Origin: Linyphia triangularis
Taxonomy: Eukaryota > Arthropoda > Arachnida > Araneae > Linyphiidae
Length of the DNA stretch: 64,000 bases
Reading direction: 5' to 3'
NCBI GenBank assembly: GCA_963978545.1
Contig: OZ021724.1
Coordinates: forward strand, 99,957,163-100,021,162
The notes beneath the pieces were generated by a model that was given only the letters and a program-made list of their open reading frames with translations, searched no databases and had not been told where the DNA came from. Positions 1-12,815 of this stretch are shown piece after piece. Numbering within the stretch: the stretch's first letter is position 1; the number at the start of each line of letters is the position of its first letter. Made by a program: the position numbers and the translations under genes.

Positions 1-3000
1 TACACTCTTCCATCCAATACCATTCCATCCCATCCCATACTATTCCATCCTATACTATACACTATCATACCATACCATACCATACCATACACTGTTCCAT
101 CTTATACTATAGCATTCCATTCCATCCCATACTGTTCCATCCTATACTATACACTCTCGTACCGTACCATACCATACCATACATAGTTCCATCCTATACT
201 ATACCATTCCATCCTATACAATTCCATCGCATCCCATACCATACTATTCCATCCTATAATATACACTATCATACTATACTATACACTCTTCCATCCAATA
301 CCATTCCATTCCATCCTATACAATTCCATCGCATCCCATACCATACTATTCCATCCTATAATATACACTATCATACTATACTATACACTCTTCCATCCAA
401 TACCATTCCATTCCATCCTATACAATTCCATCGCATCCCATACCATACTATTCCATCCTATAATATACACTATCATACTATACTATACACTCTTCCATCC
501 AATACCATTCCATTCCATCCTATACAATTCCATCGCATCCCATACCATACTATTCCATCCTATAATATACACTATCATACTATACTATACACTCTTCCAT
601 CCAATACCATTCCATTCCATCCTATACAATTCCATCGCATCCCATACCATACTATTCCATCCTATAATATACACTATCATACTATACTATACACTCTTCC
701 ATCCAATACCATTCCATTCCATCCTATACAATTCCATCGCATCCCATACCATACTATTCCATCCTATAATATACACTATCATACTATACTATACACTCTT
801 CCATCCAATACCATTCCATCCCATCCCATACTATTCCATCCTATACTATACACTATCATACCATACCATACCATACCATACCATACACTGTTCCATCTTA
901 TACTATAGCATTCCATTCCATCCCATACTGTTCCATCCTATACTATACACTCTCGTACCGTACCATACCATACCATACATAGTTCCATCCTATACTATAC
1001 CATTCCATCCTATACAATTCCATCGCATCCCATACCATACTATTCCATCCTATAATATACACTATCATACTATACTATACACTCTTCCATCCAATACCAT
1101 TCCATCCCATCCCATACTATTCCATCCTATACTATACACTATCATACCATACCATACCATACCATACACTGTTCCATCTTATACTATAGCATTCCATTCC
1201 ATCCCATACTGTTCCATCCTATACTATACACTCTCGTACCGTACCATACCATACCATACATAGTTCCATCCTATACTATACCATTCCATCCTATACAATT
1301 CCATCGCATCCCATACCATACTATTCCATCCTATAATATACACTATCATACTATACTATACACTCTTCCATCCAATACCATTCCATCCTATACAATTCCA
1401 TCGCATCCCATACCATACTATTCCATCCTATAATATACACTATCATACTATACTATACACTCTTCCATCCAATACCATTCCATCCCATCCCATACTATTC
1501 CATCCTATACTATACACTATCATACCATACCATACCATACCATACCATACACTGTTCCATCTTATACTATAGCATTCCATTCCATCCCATACTGTTCCAT
1601 CCTATACTATACACTCTCGTACCGTACCATACCATACCATACATAGTTCCATCCTATACTATACCATTCCATCCTATACAATTCCATCGCATCCCATACC
1701 ATACTATTCCATCCTATAATATACACTATCATACTATACTATACACTCTTCCATCCAATACCATTCCATCCCATCCCATACTATTCCATCCTATACTATA
1801 CACTATCATACCATACCATACCATACCATACACTGTTCCATCTTATACTATAGCATTCCATTCCATCCCATACTGTTCCATCCTATACTATACACTCTCG
1901 TACCGTACCATACCATACCATACATAGTTCCATCCTATACTATACCATTCCATCCTATACAATTCCATCGCATCCCATACCATACTATTCCATCCTATAA
2001 TATACACTATCATACTATACTATACACTCTTCCATCCAATACCATTCCATCCCATCCCATACTATTCCATCCTATACTATACACTATCATACCATACCAT
2101 ACCATACCATACACTGTTCCATCTTATACTATAGCATTCCATTCCATCCCATACTGTTCCATCCTATACTATACACTCTCGTACCGTACCATACCATACC
2201 ATACATAGTTCCATCCTATACTATACCATTCCATCCTATACAATTCCATCGCATCCCATACCATACTATTCCATCCTATAATATACACTATCATACTATA
2301 CTATACACTCTTCCATCCAATACCATTCCATCCCATCCCATACTATTCCATCCTATACTATACACTATCATACCATACCATACCATACCATACACTGTTC
2401 CATCTTATACTATAGCATTCCATTCCATCCCATACTGTTCCATCCTATACTATACACTCTCGTACCGTACCATACCATACCATACATAGTTCCATCCTAT
2501 ACTATACCATTCCATCCTATACAATTCCATCGCATCCCATACCATACTATTCCATCCTATAATATACACTATCATACTATACTATACACTCTTCCATCCA
2601 ATACCATTCCATCCCATCCCATACTATTCCATCCTATACTATACACTATCATACCATAATATACCATACCATACACTGTTCCATCTTATACTATAGCATT
2701 CCATTCCATCCCATACTGTTCCATCCTATACTATACACTCTCGTACCGTACCATACCATACCATACATAGTTCCATCCTATACTATACCATTCCATCCTA
2801 TACAATTCCATCGCATCCCATACCATACTATTCCATCCTATAATATACACTATCATACTATACTATACACTCTTCCATCCAATACCATTCCATCCCATCC
2901 CATACTATTCCATCCTATACTATACACTATCATACCATACCATACCATACCATACACTGTTCCATCTTATACTATAGCATTCCATTCCATCCCATACTGT

Positions 3001-6000
3001 TCCATCCTATACTATACACTCTCGTACCGTACCATACCATACCATACATAGTTCCATCCTATACTATACCATTCCATCCTATACAATTCCATCGCATCCC
3101 ATACCATACTATTCCATCCTATAATATACACTATCATACTATACTATACACTCTTCCATCCAATACCATTCCATCCCATCCCATACTATTCCATCCTATA
3201 CTATACACTATCATACCATACCATACCATACCATACACTGTTCCATCTTATACTATAGCATTCCATTCCATCCCATACTGTTCCATCCTATACTATACAC
3301 TCTCGTACCGTACCATACCATACCATACATAGTTCCATCCTATACTATACCATTCCATCCTATACAATTCCATCGCATCCCATACCATACTATTCCATCC
3401 TATAATATACACTATCATACTATACTATACACTCTTCCATCCAATACCGTTCCATCCCATCCCATACTATTCCATCCTATACTATACACTATCATACCAT
3501 ACCATACCATACACTGTTCCATCTTATACTATAGCATTCCATTCCATCCCATACTGTTCCATCCTATACTATACACTCTCGTACCGTACCATACCATACC
3601 ATACATAGTTCCATCCTATACTATACCATTCCATCCTATACAATTCCATCGCATCCCATACCATACTATTCCATCCTATAATATACACTATCATACTATA
3701 CTATACACTCTTCCATCCAATACCATTCCATCCCATCCCATACTATTCCATCCTATACTATACACTATCATACCATACCATACCATACCATACACTGTTC
3801 CATCTTATACTATAGCATTCCATTCCATCCCATACTGTTCCATCCTATACTATACACTCTCGTACCGTACCATACCATACCATACATAGTTCCATCCTAT
3901 ACTATACCATTCCATCCTATACAATTCCATCGCATCCCATACCATACTATTCCATCCTATAATATACACTATCATACTATACTATACACTCTTCCATCCA
4001 ATACCATTCCATTCCATCCTATACAATTCCATCGCATCCCATACCATACTATTCCATCCTATAATATACACTATCATACTATACTATACACTCTTCCATC
4101 CAATACCATTCCATTCCATCCTATACAATTCCATCGCATCCCATACCATACTATTCCATCCTATAATATACACTATCATACTATACTATACACTCTTCCA
4201 TCCAATACCATTCCATTCCATCCTATACAATTCCATCGCATCCCATACCATACTATTCCATCCTATAATATACACTATCATACTATACTATACACTCTTC
4301 CATCCAATACCATTCCATTCCATCCTATACAATTCCATCGCATCCCATACCATACTATTCCATCCTATAATATACACTATCATACTATACTATACACTCT
4401 TCCATCCAATACCATTCCATTCCATCCTATACAATTCCATCGCATCCCATACCATACTATTCCATCCTATAATATACACTATCATACTATACTATACACT
4501 CTTCCATCCAATACCATTCCATCCCATCCCATACTATTCCATCCTATACTATACACTATCATACCATACCATACCATACCATACCATACACTGTTCCATC
4601 TTATACTATAGCATTCCATTCCATCCCATACTGTTCCATCCTATACTATACACTCTCGTACCGTACCATACCATACCATACATAGTTCCATCCTATACTA
4701 TACCATTCCATCCTATACAATTCCATCGCATCCCATACCATACTATTCCATCCTATAATATACACTATCATACTATACTATACACTCTTCCATCCAATAC
4801 CATTCCATCCCATCCCATACTATTCCATCCTATACTATACACTATCATACCATACCATACCATACCATACACTGTTCCATCTTATACTATAGCATTCCAT
4901 TCCATCCCATACTGTTCCATCCTATACTATACACTCTCGTACCGTACCATACCATACCATACATAGTTCCATCCTATACTATACCATTCCATCCTATACA
5001 ATTCCATCGCATCCCATACCATACTATTCCATCCTATAATATACACTATCATACTATACTATACACTCTTCCATCCAATACCATTCCATTCCATCCTATA
5101 CAATTCCATCGCATCCCATACCATACTATTCCATCCTATAATATACACTATCATACTATACTATACACTCTTCCATCCAATACCATTCCATCCCATCCCA
5201 TACTATTCCATCCTATACTATACACTATCATACCATACCATACCATACCATACCATACACTGTTCCATCTTATACTATAGCATTCCATTCCATCCCATAC
5301 TGTTCCATCCTATACTATACACTCTCGTACCGTACCATACCATACCATACATAGTTCCATCCTATACTATACCATTCCATCCTATACAATTCCATCGCAT
5401 CCCATACCATACTATTCCATCCTATAATATACACTATCATACTATACTATACACTCTTCCATCCAATACCATTCCATCCCATCCCATACTATTCCATCCT
5501 ATACTATACACTATCATACCATACCATACCATACCATACACTGTTCCATCTTATACTATAGCATTCCATTCCATCCCATACTGTTCCATCCTATACTATA
5601 CACTCTCGTACCGTACCATACCATACCATACATAGTTCCATCCTATACTATACCATTCCATCCTATACAATTCCATCGCATCCCATACCATACTATTCCA
5701 TCCTATAATATACACTATCATACTATACTATACACTCTTCCATCCAATACCATTCCATCCCATCCCATACTATTCCATCCTATACTATACACTATCATAC
5801 CATACCATACCATACCATACACTGTTCCATCTTATACTATAGCATTCCATTCCATCCCATACTGTTCCATCCTATACTATACACTCTCGTACCGTACCAT
5901 ACCATACCATACATAGTTCCATCCTATACTATACCATTCCATCCTATACAATTCCATCGCATCCCATACCATACTATTCCATCCTATAATATACACTATC

Positions 6001-7175
6001 ATACTATACTATACACTCTTCCATCCAATACCATTCCATCCCATCCCATACTATTCCATCCTATACTATACACTATCATACCATACCATACCATACCATA
6101 CACTGTTCCATCTTATACTATAGCATTCCATTCCATCCCATACTGTTCCATCCTATACTATACACTCTCGTACCGTACCATACCATACCATACATAGTTC
6201 CATCCTATACTATACCATTCCATCCTATACAATTCCATCGCATCCCATACCATACTATTCCATCCTATAATATACACTATCATACTATACTATACACTCT
6301 TCCATCCAATACCATTCCATCCCATCCCATACTATTCCATCCTATACTATACACTATCATACCATAATATACCATACCATACACTGTTCCATCTTATACT
6401 ATAGCATTCCATTCCATCCCATACTGTTCCATCCTATACTATACACTCTCGTACCGTACCATACCATACCATACATAGTTCCATCCTATACTATACCATT
6501 CCATCCTATACAATTCCATCGCATCCCATACCATACTATTCCATCCTATAATATACACTATCATACTATACTATACACTCTTCCATCCAATACCATTCCA
6601 TCCCATCCCATACTATTCCATCCTATACTATACACTATCATACCATACCATACCATACCATACACTGTTCCATCTTATACTATAGCATTCCATTCCATCC
6701 CATACTGTTCCATCCTATACTATACACTCTCGTACCGTACCATACCATACCATACATAGTTCCATCCTATACTATACCATTCCATCCTATACAATTCCAT
6801 CGCATCCCATACCATACTATTCCATCCTATAATATACACTATCATACTATACTATACACTCTTCCATCCAATACCATTCCATCCCATCCCATACTATTCC
6901 ATCCTATACTATACACTATCATACCATACCATACCATACCATACACTGTTCCATCTTATACTATAGCATTCCATTCCATCCCATACTGTTCCATCCTATA
7001 CTATACACTCTCGTACCGTACCATACCATACCATACATAGTTCCATCCTATACTATACCATTCCATCCTATACAATTCCATCGCATCCCATACCATACTA
7101 TTCCATCCTATAATATACGCTATCATACTATACTATACACTCTTCCATCCAATACCATTCCATCCCATCCCATAC
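1..7175. repeat. Hierarchical CCATA/CCATT satellite array
   Basis: The whole stretch is built from degenerate pentamers (CCATA, CCATT, CTATA), and the + strand has almost no G. Two modules recur. One is a 102-bp unit, seen five times from 284 to 794 and again from 3987 to 4497, measured between CACTCTTCC landmarks. The other is a 281-bp unit marked by CACTCTCGTACCGTACC, with landmarks at 1614, 1895, 2176, 2457, 2738, 3019 and 3300, and at 5322, 5603, 5884, 6165, 6446, 6727 and 7008. The landmark series repeats at an offset of 3703-3708 bp, so the array is a tandem of super-units of about 3.7 kb. The array runs off the left edge of the window and ends in degenerate sequence near 7175. No coding potential is seen. 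Confidence 0.97.
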
Positions 7176-7249
7176 TTTGCCCTACTATGTCATCCTATAT
7201 TACCTATACATAGTTAATGCAGAGATCTAGAGAGAGTATATGAATTGAG

Positions 7250-7446
7250 GCAAGATTTTCAAATACAAAATAAAATATATTGGACGCCATTTTTTTGAGA
7301 TTTTAATTTATGTCATTTCATTCAGTGATCATTTTCCTACCTACTTAGCGAATTTCAAGGTTTTGTACAAAGTAGTTTCTAAATGCACTGGGCTAGAGGA
7401 TCGTAACATAGCTAATATAGGGAAAGATCCTTACTAGGTCTTCCTC
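7250..7446. mobile_element. Family A TTAA element, right half
   Basis: This matches the right half of the long-inverted-repeat family A, whose fullest copy is at 18466-19556. It keeps the ATTTCAAGGTTTT block, the AAATGCACTGGGCTAGA block and the terminal ATCCTTACTAGG block, and ends at a TTAA (7447-7450). The left half is missing. The 75 bases between it and the satellite are a degenerate junction. Family A has no coding capacity, and its TTAA flanks suggest a piggyBac-type MITE. Confidence 0.75.
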
Positions 7447-7450
7447 TTAA

Positions 7451-8295
7451 CTGATTTGAACACTTATTCATTTGATACCCTCGAATTTTGAGCTGGAAGA
7501 CTTTTAGCCTAAAAACAGATCCTAAATAACCTCAAATCAGACAACAAAAAAAGTACTCAAGTTCTCTCAAGACTACACAGTCACCACAATTACGTCCAAA
7601 ACTTCAAGCTTGAACACTGACAACCCCTTGACACAAATCTAAAAAAAAAAAAACTCCAACTTTTACCCACAAGAACTACAACCTCCACTCACATGACACA
7701 AATCAAAGGAGGACAAAAAAAAAAAACCCTACAACTTCGACTCTCTTTTCACGCTTCTTTTCGGAATTCTTCTCAAGAAGGGGACAAGTAGACCCTTTAT
7801 CGCGCAACCGTAACTGACACCGAGTGAGCAAGAAATTCGAAGAGGCAGACGAGAAAAATGTGTTGGAAGTCTCTCTGGGCAGACGAGTTGTAATTTCTCG
7901 CCTGTTTCGTGTCAAACTGATCAGCTGCATCTGATACGCTTTAATGCTGACTTGAAGTAGGTGAGTGTCAATTACCCCGAGCTAAAACTTTCTCTTTTTT
8001 TTCCATAAAGGCTTGTGATGTTACCGTGGTTTTGCTTCGAGTTGAAACTTGATAATTATTTATGCAAAAATTATCTCTCTCTCTCTCTGAAATTGGTGTC
8101 TGTTACGGTTTGGAAATAGTTTGTGGGTGAGAAATAGCAAGTTCAATCAATTTTGGATTTGTTTTTTTTTTCATGTTAATGGTGATTATTTTGGTTTTGC
8201 ATAAGTGAGTACTTACAGGATCTTAGAGAAAAAACTCTCTAGCTTTGAAATTAAATAATTGCGAAACAGCCACAGATAAAGAGAAAAGGAAAACA
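7451..8295. other. Unassigned DNA, partly G-poor on + strand
   Basis: No repeat family or gene is recognised. From about 7490 to 7700 the + strand is rich in A and C with very little G, including two poly-A runs. A short CT run lies near 8078. The short minus-strand frame at 7703-7930 contains a poly-F run from poly-A and looks like chance. Confidence 0.5.
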
Positions 8296-8955
8296 AGTGG
8301 TATATAAAAGTTGGACAGGCTAGTGGTATAGACAAGTGGTATAGATAATTGGTATAGATAAGTAGGATAGACAAGTGTTATAGATAAATGGTATAGTCAA
8401 GTTGGATTGACAAGTGGTATAGGCAAGTTGGATTGAGAAGTTGGATAGGCAAGTGGTATAGATAAGTGGTATAGACAAGTTGGATAGACAAGTGTGTATG
8501 GGTAAGTTGGATAGACAAATTAGATAGTCAAGTTATATAGTCAAGTGGTATAGATAAGTAGGATAGACAAGTGGTATATATAAATGGTACAGACAAGTTG
8601 GATTGACAACTGGTGTAGATAAGTTGGATAGACAAGTGGTATAGGCAAGTTGGATAAACAAATTGGATAGTCAAGTGATATAGATAAGTGGTATAGATAA
8701 TTTGGATCAACAAGTAGTATAGCCAAGGTGGATAGATAAGTGGTATATAAAAGTTGGATCGACTAGGGTGCATATAAAGTTGAATAGACAAGTAGTATAG
8801 ATAAGTGGTACATATAAGTTGAATAGACAAGTGGTATAGATAAGAGGTATAGCCAAGTGGTATAGCCATGTTGGATAGCAAGTGGTATAGACATGTGGTA
8901 TAGGAAAATTGGATCGACAAGTGGTAGAGACAAGTTGGATACATAAGTGGTATTG
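8296..8955. repeat. 13-bp minisatellite
   Basis: About 50 degenerate copies of a 13-bp unit alternate between GGTATAGACAAGT and TGGATAGACAAGT, with GATAAGT variants. The open frames across it translate to repetitive tyrosine/leucine-rich peptide with no domain and exist only because the repeat lacks frequent stops. Copies are well diverged, so this is an old array. Confidence 0.9.
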
Positions 8956-9378
8956 TTGTCTGTGTGCAAATATTTAGACACCAATGACTCTAATCTAAAA
9001 AATAGTTATTTATGCAACTAGTTGGGAAAGTAATACTTTTTCAAACGAGGCAAAATGCTTATTTGACGAGTGCGAAAGCACGAGTCAATAAATTTGCCGA
9101 GTTTGAAAAATTATTTTCCCACGCACTACTTTTTATAATCTTGGGCAAAAAGTATTTTTAATACATATATTTTTTAATAAAAACAGTCAGTGAACTTCTT
9201 CTGAAAATATGTTGTTTTAATACCAAGACTGTATAATATTTGAGCACGAGGGGTGCGGGAATAAATTTTTTCAGGAAAGTTACTTTCTTGCACTCCTCGT
9301 GATGAAGTTCTATTTTCACCCCGATATCTTATAAAATTGGTTATATAAAGTTTAATTTTTGCACATTGTTATAAAAAA
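8956..9378. other. Unassigned DNA with two hairpin motifs
   Basis: No gene. Two short inverted repeats are visible: CGAGTGCG/GCACGAG at about 9068-9084, and GCACGAGGGGTGC facing GCACTCCTCGTG between 9244 and 9302. Hairpins of this kind are common inside MITEs, but I cannot define element ends or a target duplication here. Confidence 0.4.
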
Positions 9379-9382
9379 ATAC

Positions 9383-10116
9383 TGTTGCGTGGACGGGTTC
9401 GAAAGATTTGAAGCCAAAGCAAATCAAAACTTACAGAAATTTATTCCGTTATAACTCTTCATAGATTCCTGTACAACTCCAGAACTTTTCGTTCTAGTAG
9501 ACTCAATACAGCTCTTTTCACAACAATAGAGCACAAAACAGCAGTTAAAAACTTGACAACACAACTGCTCAAATCGCTGCAAAAGAAAATGCAATACAGT
9601 TCGCTTTAGAACTACTCTGAATGCTCACTTAGACTCAGTATCTCAACTCAGTAATTCCAGTCAACTAACTGACTGAACTAACTGACTAACCAACCAACTC
9701 CACTCACGGCCGGTCATATAGAAGTCAATACTTCGTGAATCTTCTAGAGGTAGATATTTGGAGAACTTTCCAGATCGAAGTCGAAAAGTCCTATACATGT
9801 ACATGGGGACCGAAAATGTCACCAAATGGTCGCCAAGTTTGGCGACAAAAATTAGTCGCAAAACCGTCGCCTACTTGGCTCTATCACGTCAATTTGGCGA
9901 GATTGCCATTACCATAATGTTAAATGCCCTGCTCCTTGTAAAACTCGCTTCCCAGCGTTACCTCTGTAAAACTCGTTATCAAGCAATAAGACCCATATTG
10001 CAGGGAAGCCAACTTAAGACGAACTATTGCACTGCCTTATGCGAAATGTACATAAATCTTCGTATTTACAAAATTAACACTACGAAATATTTACAAATAT
10101 ACAAAAATTCGTAACA
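9383..10116 (-). mobile_element. Solo LTR, family C (Gypsy-type)
   Basis: Read on the minus strand, this 734-bp unit starts TGTTACGAATT and ends ACGCAACA, the TG...CA ends of an LTR. A 4-bp duplication ATAC flanks it (9379-9382 and 10117-10120). An AATAAA polyadenylation signal lies on the minus strand near 9440, close to the LTR 3' end. No primer-binding site or coding sequence adjoins it, so it is a solo LTR left by recombination. Two other solo copies are at 46052 and 51322. A short AT-rich TSD fits insect Gypsy-type integration; that assignment is inference. Small open frames inside it are not genes. Confidence 0.85.
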
Positions 10117-10120
10117 ATAC

Positions 10121-10553
10121 AATACACATCCGTTATCCCATATACATTCCCTCTTTATTCTTAAACTGACGAAGATTCATGAAAGCATTATCTTTTTTTT
10201 TTTGCTTCAAAGTTATCTTAAGAGTGTATTTAGAGAGATCTGAACAACCCTAATAAAAAGTATTCTGAAGAAGAACAGATGGCATATTGCACTCAAACTT
10301 CAACCTCCCCCACCCCGTCTCCCTTCTAGCTTAGTATATCTTGTTCATATCTTTTATGAGATGTCCTGAAGAAAAGTTCATAAGTTCATCTTAGAAAAGT
10401 AAAAAAAAAAAAAAAGCTTTTAAAGTGGGATTTAGTGCGAATATTTCTGTTTAGCGTTACTCTTTGGGATCGTGATAATTTTGCCAAGATGTTTTTTGAT
10501 TTCAGATACGGACTAAAATTTTGATGTTACCAATAGTAATATAACCTATAAAG
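10121..10553. other. Unassigned AT-rich intergenic DNA
   Basis: Nothing recognised. The stretch holds short poly-T and poly-A runs and a CT-rich patch near 10300. Confidence 0.4.
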
Positions 10554-10555
10554 TA

Positions 10556-11102
10556 CACTATCTACCAATAAGTAATTGGACACCTGTGATAAAAGAGATA
10601 AACACAATTTATTCAAATTCAATTAGTGGTTGAGCCTCCACCTAAGGCAATTACAGTATTTACACTCCGGGGCATGCTTTCCACAAGTGTTTGGATGATG
10701 GACAGTGGCATTTTCTTCCACTCGTCTTGGAGTGGACATGTGCGTTCTTTCACCGACTTTGGACAGTTGCTGCACTCCTTAATTCGACGATCCTACTCGT
10801 CCCAGAAGTATTCCATAGGATTCCCGTCTGGTCTCTGAGCAGGCCAGTCCAGTCGGTTCTGCCCGATGTCATCATACAAATCCATGGTGGACCTCGCAAC
10901 ATGACAAGTGGCGTTGTCATCTTGGAAGTAACAATGATCCAACCCGTAAAATTGCCACAGCGTAGGGAGCGCATAGTTATCTAGGTTAGTGGAATAGTAG
11001 TCACCGTTGAGCCTACCATGAATTGGGATCAAGGGTGACGTAGATCAGGACTGCAGACATTCTCAATTGCATGGGTGTCCAAATACTTATTTGTAGATAG
11101 TG
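10556..11102 (-). mobile_element. Internally deleted Tc1-type transposon
   Basis: The element is bounded by 29-bp terminal inverted repeats that differ at two positions and begin CACTATCTAC at both ends. TA dinucleotides flank it (10554-10555 and 11103-11104), the expected Tc1/mariner target duplication. At 547 bp it is about a third of a normal Tc1 element. The retained coding part is the transposase C-terminal portion on the minus strand; the N-terminal DNA-binding region and first catalytic aspartate are deleted. With intact ends it could in principle have been moved by a related transposase. Confidence 0.93.
10619..11032 (-). pseudogene. Tc1-type transposase C-terminal remnant
   Basis: This encodes the DD34E catalytic end of a Tc1-family transposase. 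The minus frame shows FQDDNATCHVARSTM, then NRLDWPAQRPDGNPMEYFWDE. The second aspartate and the glutamate are separated by exactly 34 residues, the Tc1 spacing. The frame stays open for 138 codons to a TGA at 10619-10621, except for one in-frame TAG at 10793-10795 directly after FWDE. After that stop the reading continues into DRRIKEC and ends GGGSTTN, consistent with a Tc1 tail. The missing N-terminus and the stop make it non-functional. Confidence 0.93.
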
Positions 11103-11104
11103 TA

Positions 11105-11515
11105 TTTAATATAAATCTTTTACAAGCATTACCAATTTTTATATCCATTAACAAGCGCCGATTCTATTGACAGCGTGTGTTTGGTGTTGGCATCTAATTC
11201 TAAATATTAAAAACATCTCTATCAGCAAAATATGAGGTGAACTTTTTTTTCAGAATTTCTTCATTAAAATTGAATGTGAATTTTATGCACTCTCATCTAA
11301 ATATAATTAATTTATTCTGATTAAAACAATTTTATAATTTATTTTTTTAAAACAATTTTGAAAGAGTTTCTTCAATGATCGGTTAAATGCTATTTCAGAG
11401 CGATCATATGAGGTCAAGTTGGTTCGTTGGTATTCCGTAAAAGCGAACTTTTCGAGGCAGTTACAGCCGCTAAACTTTGATATAATGCGTTGTCATCGAC
11501 ACTGAAATTGAAAAA
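11105..11515 (+). mobile_element. Family F dispersed repeat
   Basis: This matches three other stretches in the window (29410-29665, 54255-54741 and 59265-59760). Shared blocks include TTAAATATTAAAAACATCT (approximate), AATGTGAATTTATGCA, AAACAATTTTATAATT and TATTCCGTAAAAGTGACC. No coding capacity is seen. The 54-kb copy starts ACAGGATGTTCC and the 59-kb copy is followed by AACATCCTGTTA, which suggests mariner-like ends. This copy lies directly next to the Tc1 element. Confidence 0.7.
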
Positions 11516-11519
11516 ATCC

Positions 11520-12165
11520 TGTTTTTCAATGATAGCTAAAAAACGGCTCTAACGATTTTGATAAAAATCGCTGTGGTAATGCCTCTTAAGATGTTCTAAA
11601 CATCCCCACCTCCGAAATTCCCTTAAAAGTGTTTTAATGGCGTAAAAAGTTGAAAAATGAATGCATTCAACACAGAGTTCTCTTTCCTTGAACATACCTC
11701 ATCAACGATCGTTTTTTCTTCTCCTCTCAATTTCGCTTATAACAAAGGATAATATAAGGATTATCGAAAAGTATATTGCCAAAATCACCATTTTTGAGGA
11801 GCGGTGTTTTTTTTTTTGTTTTTTTTTAATTGACCTATACAAGAATTATCGCAAAAAATATCGCCAAACTGACCATTTATTCGAAATGAAGGATGAAAAT
11901 ATACAAACGGTAAATGTCACATATCCACGTCGCCGACCAAACGGTATAGTGGTTAGCGTAATAGCTTCTAGACCGCGAGGTTCCGAGTCCCGTGTTAGGC
12001 ATGGGTGTTTGTAAACGTATGTTGGCTTGTCTAATGACGAATGTTTCGGCGCATTATAGCCCTCGTGTTGCTGACGGCGCCAGGTAATCTGAAAACAACC
12101 AACACATATCCACGTCAGTATTATAGTGTAATTGAAAGTTGGGCGATGTTCCACACCCCTAGTTT
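11520..12165 (+). mobile_element. Family G repeat with SINE insertion
   Basis: The sequence matches family G copies at 46855-47580 (opposite strand) and 59880-60640. Shared blocks are AAAACGGCTCTAACGATTTT, CCACCTCCGAAATTCCC, the CAACGATCG segment and the end GTTCCACACCCCTAG. A 171-bp SINE interrupts it at 11932-12102; the 60-kb copy lacks the SINE and shows the empty site. No open frame is convincing. Confidence 0.8.
11932..12102 (+). mobile_element. tRNA-derived SINE, family 1
   Basis: The head is tRNA-like: GTATAGTGGTTAGCG fits an RNA polymerase III A box and GGTTCCGAGTCCC a slightly altered B box. The body runs through ATGTTGGCTTGTC and CTCGTGTTGCTGAC and ends in an ACAACCAA tail. A perfect 14-bp target duplication CACATATCCACGTC flanks it (11918-11931 and 12103-12116), as in LINE-mediated insertion. 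The G copy near 60570 shows the unoccupied target. It would need a LINE partner, and none is visible in the window. Confidence 0.95.
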
Positions 12166-12660
12166 TTATTCAATTCTAAATGTTTCGAAAAGGCCAAAAA
12201 CATAAAAATGTCTGCTCACTGCTCTTTTTTCTTTATTTTTTTCTTCTTTTTTTTTTAAAATTTGCAACCAAAGTTTGTTTGTTAGTTTGGGCGGGGAAAA
12301 TGACACATTCGGCTCAAAGCAAATGTGACTTCACTGCATTTGAAACAACTTGGCTGAAGCACAGAAGAGGAAACCGGTTTTGCAAGTTTCTCACAAACCA
12401 CGCCAACCGGTCCGGAATATAGCAATGTCTACCAAACCAATGCCAACTATTTAGCAGAAACCTCACAATAACCATAGAACAGGAAGGATGCTTTGACGTC
12501 ATAGCTATCGTGGATCGTTTTAATCGGACTGTTATCGGACGATGTTTTCGGGCATTTTCTTTTCTTAATAATTAAATAACTAATTTTTTTTTAAGAACTT
12601 TTGTTTGAATATTTGGAATCAGAAAGAAATTCTTTATAAATATAAACTAATTTCAAGGTT
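12166..12660 (-). mobile_element. Family J repeat, uninterrupted copy
   Basis: This is the reverse complement of the diverged repeat at 57640-58705. Matching blocks are AATTCTAAATGTTTCGAAAA near the left end and GGAATCAGAAAGAAATTC near the right. Its bases around 12440-12460 show the site that in the 58-kb copy is split by a hAT-type MITE. No coding sequence is recognised, although short frames exist. Confidence 0.75.
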
Positions 12661-12815
12661 TTCTAAAAAATACGGGGATTGTTCATTATCTATTTCTTTA
12701 TTTGTTTAATATATACCTTCTAAATAGCAATTTTCAACATCTTTTTGAAATTTTTTCTTTTAGTACATCCTTTTATCGACATTCGTTCATTTTACGCACC
12801 AAATGCAATTTTTAA

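Noticed and set aside
8528..8944. 138-codon minus frame with YLYHLSIQL-type repeats
   Set aside because: Translation of the 13-bp minisatellite.
9735..10114. 60- and 118-codon plus frames, also at 51673-51960
   Set aside because: They are antisense readings of the family C LTR, repeated wherever the LTR occurs.
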